Assembly (NCBI GenBank): GCA_965203735.1
Contig: OZ241909.1
Coordinates: 1,364,001 to 1,428,000 of the forward strand
From: Bin55 sp965203735
Lineage (GTDB): Bacteria > Pseudomonadota > Gammaproteobacteria > Pseudomonadales > Azotimanducaceae
Direction: 5' to 3'
DNA length: 64,000 nt
Made by a program: the position numbers and the translations under genes. Positions 17,798 through 27,600 of this stretch are shown here, one piece after another. The notes beneath the pieces are model-generated. The model was not told the origin of the DNA and did no database searches. It saw nothing but the letters and a program-made list of their open reading frames with translations. Each line of letters begins with the position of its first letter. Within the stretch, counting starts at the first letter, position 1.

Positions 17798-19291
17798 ATG
17801 AAGCACTCACCCTCAGCCGAACTACATACTTCAACGACCGGCTTTGAGAAAGCACTCGGCCAGTACTTCACTCCTAACCACGTGGCGCGATCTTTGGTGC
17901 ATTGGGCGAGACGGACCCCCGAAGATCGCATGTTAGATCCTTCATGTGGAGATGGTAGATTTCTTGGCCTACACAGACAATGTGTCGGTGTAGAAACAGA
18001 TTCAAAAGCACACGCGGAAGCTCTCTCACGAGCACCGTGGGCTCATATATACCACGACGATTTCTTCTCGTGGGCCCGAAAGACCGAGGAACGGTTCGAC
18101 TTTGCGGTTGGCAATCCTCCTTTCATTCGATATCAACGATTCTCGGGAAACATGCGTCAAGAAGCACTCGAGTTGTGTAGAAACCTCGGTGCTAATTTTT
18201 CCGCATTGACTTCATCATGGGCTCCTTTTCTTGTTGCTACAGCAAGTTTGCTACGACCCGGTGGACGTCTTGCTTTTGTTGTGCCCGCTGAGATTGGCCA
18301 CGCCCCGTACGCTCGGCCTTTGCTTGAGTACTTGTTGAAGCACTTTCGGTTCTTACAAATTATTGCAATCAGAGAGAAGATATTTCCTGATTTGTCCGAA
18401 GACGCTTGGCTACTGTATGCAAGCGGGTATTCGAACGAATATGTAGATTGCGAGTTGAAGTTTAGTCTTGCGGACAGATTTCTGCACTCATCTGAACCTC
18501 CGAAAGCGGGTCAGATAATCAGTCGACGAGATATAGAGCATTGGCGAAGTCGACTTCGTGCGTTTTTGCTTCCTAAATCACTGAGAGAATTATATCAGAA
18601 TCTGGGAGAATCAGACAAGACTTTTAGACTTGGTCAGGTTGCACGAGTAGGAATCGGCTATGTCACGGGTGCAAATGATTTCTTCCATCTTCGTCCATCC
18701 ACTGCAAGACAGCTTAGTATTCCGGAGAATCTCTTGCAGCCAACCGTTCGCACGAGTCGATTCTTGCCCCGTCGCGCTGTAACAAAAGCGACAGTTTCAT
18801 CGTGGCTAAATAGGGATGAACCAACTTTACTCTTGCGACTTAGGGAAGGCGCATCAGTTCCAGCGTCCGTACGACGCTATCTTGACTCAACCGCAGGGCA
18901 GGAGGCAAGAGAACGCTACAAGTGCCGTAGTAGAAGTCCGTGGTATTCCGTTCCAAACGTAACTATTCCCAAGGGGTTCTTATCTTACATGAGCAGCCGC
19001 ATGCCCGCGCTAGTTGCGAATCGAGCGGGCTGTGCTTGTACGAATTCCGTTCATGCGATCAATATGAAACCAGGAGAGCGGTTCACTCAATTGCAGCAGG
19101 CTTGGTCGAGTGACCTAGTCGCCTTGAGTTGTGAACTGGAAGGACATCCTCTTGGAGGAGGAGTTCTCAAAATCGAGCCGGGAGAAGCGGCAAGAGTCTT
19201 GTTACCTTCGCTCAACCAGCTTGATTCATCAGTTGTAAAGAACATTCAAGAGGCGACTAGAGTATTGCGAACATGGAGACACTATGGCTAA
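17798..19291 (+). CDS. N6-adenine DNA methyltransferase (restriction-modification)
   Basis: A 497-residue gamma-type adenine methylase. The SAM-binding region starts GQYFTPNHVARSLV and includes LDPSCGDGRFL (motif I), VGVETDSKA (motif II) and the catalytic NPPF in FAVGNPPFIRYQRF (motif IV). The C-terminal half (RLGQVARVGIGYVTGANDFF and later) looks like a target-recognition region of the Eco57I/TaqI-like class. The last eight bases overlap the next gene, which I read as the restriction enzyme. The methylase would protect host DNA at the same site. Recognition sequence unknown. Confidence 0.88.
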   Translation: MKHSPSAELHTSTTGFEKALGQYFTPNHVARSLVHWARRTPEDRMLDPSCGDGRFLGLHRQCVGVETDSKAHAEALSRAPWAHIYHDDFFSWARKTEERFDFAVGNPPFIRYQRFSGNMRQEALELCRNLGANFSALTSSWAPFLVATASLLRPGGRLAFVVPAEIGHAPYARPLLEYLLKHFRFLQIIAIREKIFPDLSEDAWLLYASGYSNEYVDCELKFSLADRFLHSSEPPKAGQIISRRDIEHWRSRLRAFLLPKSLRELYQNLGESDKTFRLGQVARVGIGYVTGANDFFHLRPSTARQLSIPENLLQPTVRTSRFLPRRAVTKATVSSWLNRDEPTLLLRLREGASVPASVRRYLDSTAGQEARERYKCRSRSPWYSVPNVTIPKGFLSYMSSRMPALVANRAGCACTNSVHAINMKPGERFTQLQQAWSSDLVALSCELEGHPLGGGVLKIEPGEAARVLLPSLNQLDSSVVKNIQEATRVLRTWRHYG

Positions 19292-20129
19292 TCCTGAACC
19301 ATGTCGCTGGATTCCACTTCGAGAAGCGATGGAGAACTTTGCTTCTGGAGGTCACACCACGCAAAGTGCACGACACATTAAGCCTCTGCATTGGTATATT
19401 GCATGTCGCCTTGTCTTGGAGGGAGGCATTGATCCCCATGAAATTACTCCGAGACCACCCTTTATTGTCAAGGGTACCAAGCCCAGACCTACATTGGTCT
19501 ACGACCGGTCCATAGCAAGAGGACATGAGAGAACGTTGTTTGGTGGCCTAAAAACCAAGAACGTAGATGTGGTCGTTACAAAAGAAGGTATCGGTCCTGT
19601 CATCGCAATTTCAATGAAAGGGACTCTGAATGCTTTTAGAAACTTAACAAATAGAATGGAGGAGGCGGTCGGTGATTGCACGAATCTTCATATTGCCTAT
19701 CCCGCTCTCGTTTATGGATTCCTGCACATTTTGAGAGTGAACGTCGAAGGAGACAACGTGGCTGCAAATGATGTCTTTGTTCTCAAGGACGGAACTGTAA
19801 GCGAAAACATCAACCGCTATCACGACGTGATGGTGCGTCTGTCAGGAAGAGTTGATATTCGAAATGACGTAAGTAGGTATGAGGCTGTTTCTCTAATTGC
19901 CGCTGAGACAAGCCCAGAGAAACAAAAGGACATTAAAGACTCCTATCCGTTTACATCTAGCCCGCTACACTTCAACAACTTCCTGAGCGCTATCTACACA
20001 AAGTACGATGAGCGGTTTGTATATGCTGCTCCTGCACTTAAGAGCAAGACTCAACGAATGGTTTGGAATCCGAACTCTCCGGCGTTTTCGGAGATTGTGA
20101 CTGAGGAGTTTGAGTTTAGAACTTCATAG
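19284..20129 (+). CDS. Probable type II restriction endonuclease
   Basis: A 281-residue protein whose gene begins inside the end of the adenine methylase gene (ATG at 19284, methylase stop at 19291). No family is recognised with certainty. A PD-(D/E)xK-like core is seen in LKTKNVDVVVTKEGIGPVI followed by AISMKGT, with Asp near residue 96 and a Lys in the SMKG turn as probable ligands. The coupled position after a methylase is the main argument for a cognate restriction enzyme. Nothing suggests truncation. Confidence 0.6.
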   Translation: MANPEPCRWIPLREAMENFASGGHTTQSARHIKPLHWYIACRLVLEGGIDPHEITPRPPFIVKGTKPRPTLVYDRSIARGHERTLFGGLKTKNVDVVVTKEGIGPVIAISMKGTLNAFRNLTNRMEEAVGDCTNLHIAYPALVYGFLHILRVNVEGDNVAANDVFVLKDGTVSENINRYHDVMVRLSGRVDIRNDVSRYEAVSLIAAETSPEKQKDIKDSYPFTSSPLHFNNFLSAIYTKYDERFVYAAPALKSKTQRMVWNPNSPAFSEIVTEEFEFRTS

Positions 20130-20169
20130 TAGTCACGCCGTACGTGCGGAATTGGTGGAATTGACAAGC

Positions 20170-21165
20170 ATGAACCGAGATGAGCTACAGCATGCTTTAC
20201 AGGACTTTCACAGTCTTGGAAACATTGAAAAACTGGCTTCCGACGACGCTCTCCGAGTTACAGAACAACCAAGGCTCGTCAGCCGATACTACGATGCGGT
20301 AACGTCCTTTTACGAGTTCGGATGGGGTGCAACATTTCATTTCTCTCCGCGACGCCCCGGAGAAAATCTCCGATCGTCTCAGCAAAGGCATGAAGAAGGA
20401 ATCGCAAAACTCCTTCGTATCAGTCCCGAAATGAACGTAGCGGACATCGGGTGCGGAGTTGGTGGTCCACTCATAACCATCGGTCAGTCTACGGGAGCGA
20501 AAATCGTTGGCATTAACTTCAATGCCTATCAGATTCAGCGTGGCGAGAAATTGGTAGGTCGGGCGGGGTTAAGTGATTCATGCTCATTTCTGTACGCAGA
20601 CTTCATGGATGTTCCGTTGAAGGATGGCACCTTCGATGCCTTGTACTCCTTCGAGGCAATTTGCCATGCGCCGGACAAAAAGAGGACATTTTGTGAACTC
20701 TTTAGGTTGCTAAAGCCAGGTGCCGAAGCCGCATTCATTGACTGGACTCTCACAGATAAGTTTGATGCGGCCAACACTACACACACTCAAGTTAGAGCTC
20801 AGATTGAACGCAACAATGCAACACCAGACCTTCTGACAGCTGACCAATATGTCGAAGCGGTGGAATCTGCTGGCTTTGAGGTGGTTGAAGAGCTAGATCA
20901 ACAAGCGGTAGCAGGTGATCCGTCCACTCCTTGGTACATGGCGTTGGAAGGGCGTGATTTTTCAATATCGTCAGCTGCTCGCACTCCGGTGGGACGATCT
21001 CTTACAGCTGTTCTAACACGCATTCTAGAAGGGTTGAAGTTAGCTCCGAAAGGTACTTCCGAAACATCCCGAATTCTGAATGCTGCTGCCGATTCGCTGG
21101 CTGAGGCAGGCAAACTTGGAATATTTACGCCCAGTTTCCTTGTACATGCTCGCAAACCAAGCTAG
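20170..21165 (+). CDS. Sterol C-24 methyltransferase (SMT/ERG6 family)
   Basis: This transfers methyl from S-adenosylmethionine to C-24 of a delta24-sterol side chain. All diagnostic blocks are present: sterol-binding region YYDAVTSFYEFGWG with FHFSPR, SAM motif ADIGCGVGGP, FEAICHAPDK, then LLKPGAEAAFIDW. Beyond the common methylase core is the C-terminal domain specific to sterol methyltransferases (TPWYMALEGRDFS, LKLAPKGTSE, GIFTPSFLVHARKP). The frame is open back to a TTG at 20110 inside the restriction gene; the ATG at 20170 with GGTGG upstream gives the usual length of about 331. It is followed by squalene synthase and faces the CYP51/cyclase operon, so it fits a complete pathway. Erg6-type enzymes are mostly eukaryotic; bacterial homologues are known from uncultured lineages. 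Confidence 0.9.
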   Translation: MNRDELQHALQDFHSLGNIEKLASDDALRVTEQPRLVSRYYDAVTSFYEFGWGATFHFSPRRPGENLRSSQQRHEEGIAKLLRISPEMNVADIGCGVGGPLITIGQSTGAKIVGINFNAYQIQRGEKLVGRAGLSDSCSFLYADFMDVPLKDGTFDALYSFEAICHAPDKKRTFCELFRLLKPGAEAAFIDWTLTDKFDAANTTHTQVRAQIERNNATPDLLTADQYVEAVESAGFEVVEELDQQAVAGDPSTPWYMALEGRDFSISSAARTPVGRSLTAVLTRILEGLKLAPKGTSETSRILNAAADSLAEAGKLGIFTPSFLVHARKPS

Positions 21166-21267
21166 CTATCAGCTCGATGCAGGAGAACACTCCCCCACAA
21201 CGCCTCGCCGTATCATTACTCAATTGATCTGAGCTAGATCGGAGTAGTTCATTGGCAAAACACTGAC

Positions 21268-21296
21268 TTGCCACTCTTTCGCCAATACTAGGTAAT
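21268..21296 (+). promoter_or_regulatory. Possible promoter for squalene synthase
   Basis: TTGCCA (21268-21273) and GGTAAT (21291-21296) are separated by 17 bases in the 249-base gap before the squalene synthase gene. The match is only partial at both boxes. Confidence 0.25.
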
Positions 21297-21414
21297 TCTC
21301 TAACATTTGGGAAATAAGCACTTGGTGTTGTACTATTTGGGACTCCCGAGGCACCTTGTGGGATTGGGTGCTGGTTGGTGACAAATGTTTCCGTACGTTT
21401 AAAGAGCAAGTAGT

Positions 21415-22497
21415 GTGGACGCAGAAGTAAGACAAACTGATCGTATCTCTCAGTCTAAGAAACTCGCGAGTAGCCATGCGATTGAGTATCAGACTCATGC
21501 GCTCAGCCGGGTATCGCGGACTTTCGCATTGACGATTCCTCAATTGCCTCCCGACGTGCGCTACGCAATCGGGAATGCCTACCTCCTTTGTCGCATCGCC
21601 GACACGATTGAAGATGAACCGGCGCTTGAGGGATCCTTCAAGAAACAGTTTCTACATCGGTTTGCCGATGTTGTACGTCGCAAAGAGTCGCCGGATTCAT
21701 TCACCGCAGACCTTGCGCCGCTGCTCTCTGACGGAACTAACAAAGACGAGAGAGATTTGGTGGACAATACCGAGCTTGTGGTAGGACTGCACAAGCAGAT
21801 GCCACGTTCTCAAACTGATCCAATCGAGAAGTGTGTTGAGACCATGTGCCAGGGTATGAGCGAGTTTGTTGATACAGGATCTGAGGGTCTCTCGGACCTC
21901 GAACAGGTTGATCGTTATTGTTATTTCGTTGCTGGCGTCGTAGGAGAGATGATCACTGAAGTGCTCTGCGACTATTCCGACGATATTGCTTCTCGCAGGG
22001 ATGAACTGTTCTCACTGTCATCGAAATTTGGTAGTGGATTGCAGCTCATCAACATCATGAAGGACCATTGTGAGGACAAAAAGCGAAGCGTCTGCTGGCT
22101 ACCTCGTAGTCTATTCTCCGGTCAAGCCGAAGCCGCTCAGGCCTCACAACGAGGTAACTCCAGTGCGGACCCGAGAATCGTGAGGCTTCTTGGAGTTGCA
22201 AGAAGTCGTCTTGAAAAGAGTTTGCGTTACCTCACCCTCATTCCGAAACAGGAAATTGGTATTCGTCGCTTCCTTGGTTGGACCCTCGCATTTGCCAGCC
22301 TGACTCTCCGTCGAATCCACGACAATCCCAAGTTTCGAAAGGGAGATGAAGTCAAGATTTCGCGTCGTCTAGTGTACAGTTCGGTTGCTGCAGTCAACTT
22401 TGCACTTCGTTCAAATCGCGCATTGCGGTGGTTGTTCAATACCACGGTGCCTACTCTATCTGCCATCGAATCTCTAGTCCGCAAAACTCGTAGATGA
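21415..22497 (+). CDS. Squalene synthase (squalene/phytoene synthase family)
   Basis: This couples two farnesyl diphosphates into squalene. Family marks in order are SRTFALTIPQLP, the first aspartate-rich motif CRIADTIEDEP, YCYFVAGVVGEM and the second aspartate-rich motif in LQLINIMKDHCEDKKRSVCWLP. The single 360-residue protein with both motifs, next to sterol genes and without HpnC/HpnE partners, argues for the one-step synthase rather than the HpnCDE route or a phytoene synthase. The start is GTG at 21415, and no ATG is closer. The stop overlaps the next gene by four bases (ATGA), so it is translated with the EBP-like protein. Confidence 0.85.
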   Translation: MDAEVRQTDRISQSKKLASSHAIEYQTHALSRVSRTFALTIPQLPPDVRYAIGNAYLLCRIADTIEDEPALEGSFKKQFLHRFADVVRRKESPDSFTADLAPLLSDGTNKDERDLVDNTELVVGLHKQMPRSQTDPIEKCVETMCQGMSEFVDTGSEGLSDLEQVDRYCYFVAGVVGEMITEVLCDYSDDIASRRDELFSLSSKFGSGLQLINIMKDHCEDKKRSVCWLPRSLFSGQAEAAQASQRGNSSADPRIVRLLGVARSRLEKSLRYLTLIPKQEIGIRRFLGWTLAFASLTLRRIHDNPKFRKGDEVKISRRLVYSSVAAVNFALRSNRALRWLFNTTVPTLSAIESLVRKTRR

Positions 22498-23237
22498 CTC
22501 AGACTTCGGGGAAGGATTCCCCGGCAGAAGTCGAGAACGACGAGTTTGGCACCAGCAGAAAGCCAACGATTCGTGTGCTGTCATTCACCACACTTGTCGT
22601 GGTTTGCTTGACTGGAATTGGACTAGGCACTCGATACTACTTGCACCAGGATCTTAGTCTCGTACATACGATTCTCATCCTGTTCTTTTCTATTAACGTA
22701 CTGATCTGCTACTGGGAAGCGTGTCTGTATCTTCAGCGATCTCGTGTCGAAAAACGAACCGTGTATTGGCGAGAACGGAAAATCAAAACGGGCCGAATTC
22801 CGCATTTTGAGTTCTTTGCATCCAAAGTTCCGTGGACGCAGGTCCTGTCTCCTTCACTTTGGGCTGATGTGTGGGCTACTTACTCGCAGTACGACCCGTC
22901 GTTTGCAGATCGACGGACGTACGGTTTCAATGTGGACACAGCCAACGGTTTCTTGTCGCTTCTTCCAACACTGTTGCTTTACGCATCATTTACGGTCTAT
23001 TTCCTACCCCCGCGTGTGGCGGGAATCCTTGGACTAGCCATGTCTTGGCAGTGGGTCTACATGACGAGTGTGTACTGGATCAGTTTCTTCGTCGCTAATC
23101 GCCAAGCCGAAATCTCTCGACGCGACCTGTACCTCTATGTCCTTGGAACGAACGCCCCCTGGGTCCTTTGTCCGCTCTTGGGACTCTTTGTCTCCATCCG
23201 CATCATTTTGGATGGCAACTACAGTGTGCTGGGATAG
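22494..23237 (+). CDS. Five-span membrane protein resembling EBP sterol delta8-delta7 isomerase
   Basis: A 247-residue integral membrane protein with about five spans. By eye it follows the emopamil-binding-protein pattern. The segment WATYSQYDPSF matches the W-x-x-Y...D region, a Glu sits in the second span (CYWEACLYL), VDTANGFL stands where EBP has M-E-T, and GTNAPWVLCP matches the conserved Asn-x-x-Trp of the last span. The second-span histidine of human EBP is not evident and the third-span Glu is Asp, so activity is uncertain. The four-base overlap with squalene synthase and the sterol context support a sterol role. If correct it shifts the delta8 double bond to delta7. This rests on motif comparison from memory. 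Confidence 0.45.
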   Translation: MTQTSGKDSPAEVENDEFGTSRKPTIRVLSFTTLVVVCLTGIGLGTRYYLHQDLSLVHTILILFFSINVLICYWEACLYLQRSRVEKRTVYWRERKIKTGRIPHFEFFASKVPWTQVLSPSLWADVWATYSQYDPSFADRRTYGFNVDTANGFLSLLPTLLLYASFTVYFLPPRVAGILGLAMSWQWVYMTSVYWISFFVANRQAEISRRDLYLYVLGTNAPWVLCPLLGLFVSIRIILDGNYSVLG

Positions 23238-23296
23238 AGTCGAGTCAATTGGAGGACTCGTAAGCGGCTAATTCACTAGTACCCCGATCCATTGCG

Positions 23297-23317
23297 AAGA
23301 GCAGCTAGTAAGCTCTT
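23297..23317. terminator. Possible bidirectional terminator between convergent sterol gene runs
   Basis: AAGAGC (23297-23302) and GCTCTT (23312-23317) flank a nine-base loop in the 98-base gap where the plus- and minus-strand sterol genes converge. The stem is short and T-runs are minimal. Confidence 0.35.
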
Positions 23318-23335
23318 TCCTGATCTAGAGACGAG

Positions 23336-24517
23336 TTACAAGTTCTCAACTGGCAACAGGTCTCGAGAAAGTCCCATTCTGTGCGCATTGTGGAAATGTT
23401 GGAGAGCCACCTCGTTTCGCCCAAGCACAATCTCCGTTTGCGTCCCTCGTTCGGCAGTAACCTGCATGTCTGCGGCGATCGCGTAGTCCTCATCTTCAAC
23501 AACTGATCTGAATCTCTTCATCCTGTCCTCGTATGCTGACTCGTGATCTTTGAAGTACTTTTCGACGTTGGGGTCGATGTACCACGCATGAATTGTCCGT
23601 GACTTGGAAGGTGAGTTGTCCAGAGGAAAGATTCGCAAGAAGTCTACGCCAAATAAGTCCACCAACATGATGACGTTTGGATAGAAGAAATAGACCGTGT
23701 AAGTTATTTGCTTGTAAGGCCATTTCTCTCGAATTGGCAACAGCAATCTCATTAGATTGAGCTTCTCGTTGGCGATAACCATGCGCAAGTTCTTGTCAAA
23801 ACTGTCAAATGTCTGCGCGTTACCCACGACCTCTTTGTCCAAAGTCTTAGTGTGTAAGACGTTTAGATGGTAAATCTCACCATAGGAATCGACACCTATC
23901 TTCCAGTTCATCCTTGCATCGATGATCTGCGTACCTGCGAAAGAATAATCTGGAAAATTCCAGTGAACCAAGTCGCGTTGAAGACCGCCAAGACATTCGT
24001 CTTCATCTAGCGGGCCTCCGGGAGTCGGTCGTACCCACAATGTGCCATGAAATTCCGCAGAGGGCAATTCGATGAGATGTAGGTCCAAGCTCGAGACGTC
24101 GCCGAAGTGATTGCTTTTGTTCACGGACTCCAATTTGCCATCGATTCCGTAGGTCCATGCATGGAATGGACACGTAAAGCGCATTTTGGAGCCACGACCC
24201 TCTAGAACAACTTGACTGCCTCGATGCCGACAAGCGTTGGCATAGGCTCGAAATTTGCCTTCTTCATCGCGAACCATGAGGATTGGGAGACCCGAGGCAT
24301 TGTCAGACCAATATGTGTAGGGCTTAGGAAGTTCAGACGAAAGACCCATGCATAAAGGTGTGTTTCGAAACAATACTTCGCACTCTTGTTCAAGCAGTTT
24401 TGGGCATGTGAAGTCTGACATCGGCGCACGCATGATGCCACCAGCATCTGCAGTCGTATCGTTCGCAATGTGACCGGTAAGGACATCCAGTATGTGAGTG
24501 CGTTCAGACTTTTCCAC
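23336..24517 (-). CDS. Rieske non-heme iron oxygenase, second sterol-cluster copy
   Basis: A 393-residue oxygenase alpha-subunit-like protein. The Rieske cluster ligands are Cys96/His98 (CRHRG) and Cys116/His119 (CPFHAW). The mononuclear iron site is in MNWKIGVDSYGEIYHLNVLH (His217, His222), with an aspartate expected later. It differs strongly from the SdmA-like Rieske protein at 30.5 kb, looking closer to ring-hydroxylating and quaternary-amine oxygenases. It is the last gene of the sterol operon, 150 bases after the epoxidase-cyclase fusion, so a sterol oxidation is likely (another C4 methyl, or ring/side-chain hydroxylation), but that is inference. The start is GTG at 24517 with AAGGA about ten bases upstream. 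No ferredoxin or reductase partner lies nearby. Confidence 0.8.
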   Translation of the reverse strand: MEKSERTHILDVLTGHIANDTTADAGGIMRAPMSDFTCPKLLEQECEVLFRNTPLCMGLSSELPKPYTYWSDNASGLPILMVRDEEGKFRAYANACRHRGSQVVLEGRGSKMRFTCPFHAWTYGIDGKLESVNKSNHFGDVSSLDLHLIELPSAEFHGTLWVRPTPGGPLDEDECLGGLQRDLVHWNFPDYSFAGTQIIDARMNWKIGVDSYGEIYHLNVLHTKTLDKEVVGNAQTFDSFDKNLRMVIANEKLNLMRLLLPIREKWPYKQITYTVYFFYPNVIMLVDLFGVDFLRIFPLDNSPSKSRTIHAWYIDPNVEKYFKDHESAYEDRMKRFRSVVEDEDYAIAADMQVTAERGTQTEIVLGRNEVALQHFHNAHRMGLSRDLLPVENL

Positions 24518-24667
24518 GAGTCAAGGTTCCTTGATGTGGCACGGAATATAGCTCGAATTCACAGTGTAATTTGCTTCGGAATGTAATACAAGACAACAAA
24601 ATATTGACTTCATGAGCTGATTTCTGGAATCGTTTCTGTTTGGCAGTCTTGTGACTAGTTGCAAGCT

Positions 24668-27600
24668 CTAAGCGGGAGCGGCCGTCGAATTCCCAACTTT
24701 GCGTGCCTCGCGTCGTTGCTCGTACAGGCTAAGTGCATGAAGCGGAAAATACTGTCGATACAGAGCGTAGTCCAACAGTGCCGTGCGGAAAAACACCCCC
24801 ACCATATCCTGTCGCTCCCACGAACCGTCCTCTAGTTGGCTATCAGCTAAGAATTTTGCACCACGAGAAATCGCAGTCCAGTTCGATTCTCCAGCTTCAA
24901 GCAGACCAATCAACGCCCAAGCGGTCTGAATTACCTGGCTTTCGTCATGAGGGATATAGCAGCCCTTCCAGCAGCCGCTGTGGTGCTCACCCCATCCTCC
25001 ATCCTCACGTTGTTTCTCGAGTAGCCATTTGCAGGCAAGCCGCAGTGCAGCATCACCGGGATTGGCACCGGCCGCCTTTAGTCCTCGTATTCCGAACAAG
25101 GTACCGTAGATGTACTGCACTCCCCATACTCCACGCCAAGATCCATCACTTTCCTGGGTCTTGCGGAGCCATGCTTCACCCAGAGAAATGGAACGCTCGA
25201 TAGCCGCATCTACGAGAGTGGGAAAGTGAGTGCGACTGCTAAATAGGGCTTCCAGGCAGGAGGACGTGCACTCGACATAAGAATTTTCAGTCATTGACTC
25301 ACCGAACATTTCGGCCGGATTGAGCCACTCTAGGCTGGACCGAGAACGTCGAGCTTCGTAGCTCCCAAATCCTCCATCTTTGTTCTGTCCGCGTAGCATA
25401 AATTCAATGGCTTCGCGAACTGCTGCGGGATCAATTGCGTTTGGTCTCGTTGCAAGTACTCCTAGTATCGCCTCTGCGGTGCAGTCAGTTACAGGCCAGC
25501 CGTGCCATATTCCTGCAAAACACCAACCACCCTTCGGGTCATTTCGGAGAGCTGCCTTAAATCCATCGAAACTCTCCCGTATTTGCTGGCTCACTAGGAA
25601 TTTGGTTGCTCGGTCGAGGGCATCTGGTACGCCGTCGGTTTTTGGATTGTTCGCGAGCGCTTGCAACGCGAACCCCGAGTCCCAGGAAGCGCTTCTTGCA
25701 CCTGTTATTCGAGTGCCATCTTGTTCGTCCTCCCAAATCCATCCCTCGATCCGGTCTAGTGCTTTCTGACAGTCGACATCGTGTGGATCTTGCAACCACA
25801 ATGCAAGAATATTGAGGAAACCGCTGACTGGAGAGATGCTGGTGTGGTCTGAGCTGTTCAATTCCCAGCGAACTCTCTCGACCAGTTCACTAACACACTT
25901 TTTTCGAAGTCGTTTAATGTGGAACAGTTGATATATCCGACCCAACGCATAACAAACTCGTAGCCGGACAGTGGGTGGCGAGAATACTTCCTCGCTTCGG
26001 ATTCGGTTTCTCGACGACCTAAACTTGATGCTTTCGAACCTGTCCTGATAAAGCTCGTCTCGCAATTCCGAAATTACAGGAGTAACAGGTACCTGGAAAC
26101 GGCTTGCGTAGACAACGGACATAGCCATATAGATGAGTCGCGTGTGACAATACCAGTTAGAAGGGTGCAACGGAATCCGATGAGGGAGAATCCACAGTTC
26201 CGGCAGCACTGCGTTCAATCCGTTCCAATCGTAGAGATTCAAAATGGCTAGCCAGAACTTGCCCCAACTTGGTATGCCAGTCACATCCTCGGTTCGTATG
26301 AAGTGTCCAGCCTCTGCGATTAACGGGTCATCTTTTTCGACATCGAGCAAACGAGCAGCAACGTACACCAGAGTGGTGACGAACAAGTAGGGATGCGAGT
26401 GCTCGTGTAGACCCCAAGTTCCATCCTCTAATCGAGTACGTTCGAATTGTTTGAGCACAAGACGTCGCCGACGAGGCTCGAGAGGTTGGTTCAGTACGAA
26501 GCTCAAGAGCACGTATTGAGCCGTAAGCATTGGACACCAAAGCATTTCACCTTCCCAGCTACCGTCTTCGTGTTGAAGGGAAAGAAGTTGCTCAATTGCT
26601 CTTTGGAGAGCTTCACGGCTACCGTGTGGCTCTGTGTCGTGTTCCACTTTGGCTGATTGGGGCTTGATGTCGTCCGATTTAACGGAAACTAGCAGTGATC
26701 GAGACAATCTGTTCCAGACACGTTCGGTTTTCTTCCCTGTGGCACTGTCTGTTGCTCCAAAAGACTGGAATCCACCTAGAAAATGTCCTACCCGAGACAC
26801 TAACGCTCCGGTAACGTCCCGTGCCCGTCGCCATTCGTTAGTCTTGAACGATTTTGGATAACAGCTCGCAATAGCACGAGCCATAATTGAGAAAAATGTC
26901 AGTCCTAATCGAATAATCGATACGTTCTCGCAAGCAAGAAGATTCATCGTGTGTTTTCGAATCTTATAGCTCTTCCGCCATCGACGATAGGTTGCCTGCC
27001 TAACAGCGACTGATTCCGGACGATGGTCGGCAAAGACTTCGTAAAGACCAAATGCGAGGCGTTCGGGAGCGCGGACAGAATCCAGCCTCTTAGCGGTGAA
27101 CTTGCGAAAATCCTGAGTCTCTGCAATATCCAGTGCGTCACTAAAGCCGAGAGTTATTCCGACCGCGGTCAACGGGTGGTAGTGGCCTGCGGCATCCCCA
27201 ATTAGCACCCGACGAGAATTTCCGTAGGTGGCTCGCGGAAGCAATTCATTGCCTGCAGCTTGAAACACCCCATCGCGGAGCGCTGTAGAAAATGGTTCAC
27301 AGATCGACTCCGGCAAGAGATTAGCGTAAGACTCCGATAGCATTGACACCCGATCGCGGGGAGTCCAGTGATCCAAGGGGACGTCAACGATGATGCGGAT
27401 CTTATCGTTACCCAAACGGAACATGAGAATGGGACCTGGCCCGCCGATGATCACATGCCCGTAGCCCTCGTACGGGAGTTCGACTCCTTCCAGAACGACG
27501 CCGATCATGCGCGAACATGTCATGCGTTCTGTGGGCAGTCCCAGCGACTTGCGGACGATCGAAGCGCGCCCGTCTGCGCCAATTAACCGATCAATTGCAA

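Noticed and set aside
24668..26590. Cyclase half as a squalene-hopene cyclase
   Set aside because: It has DCTAE and the YVECTS cysteine of oxidosqualene cyclases rather than the DxDD motif of hopene cyclases.
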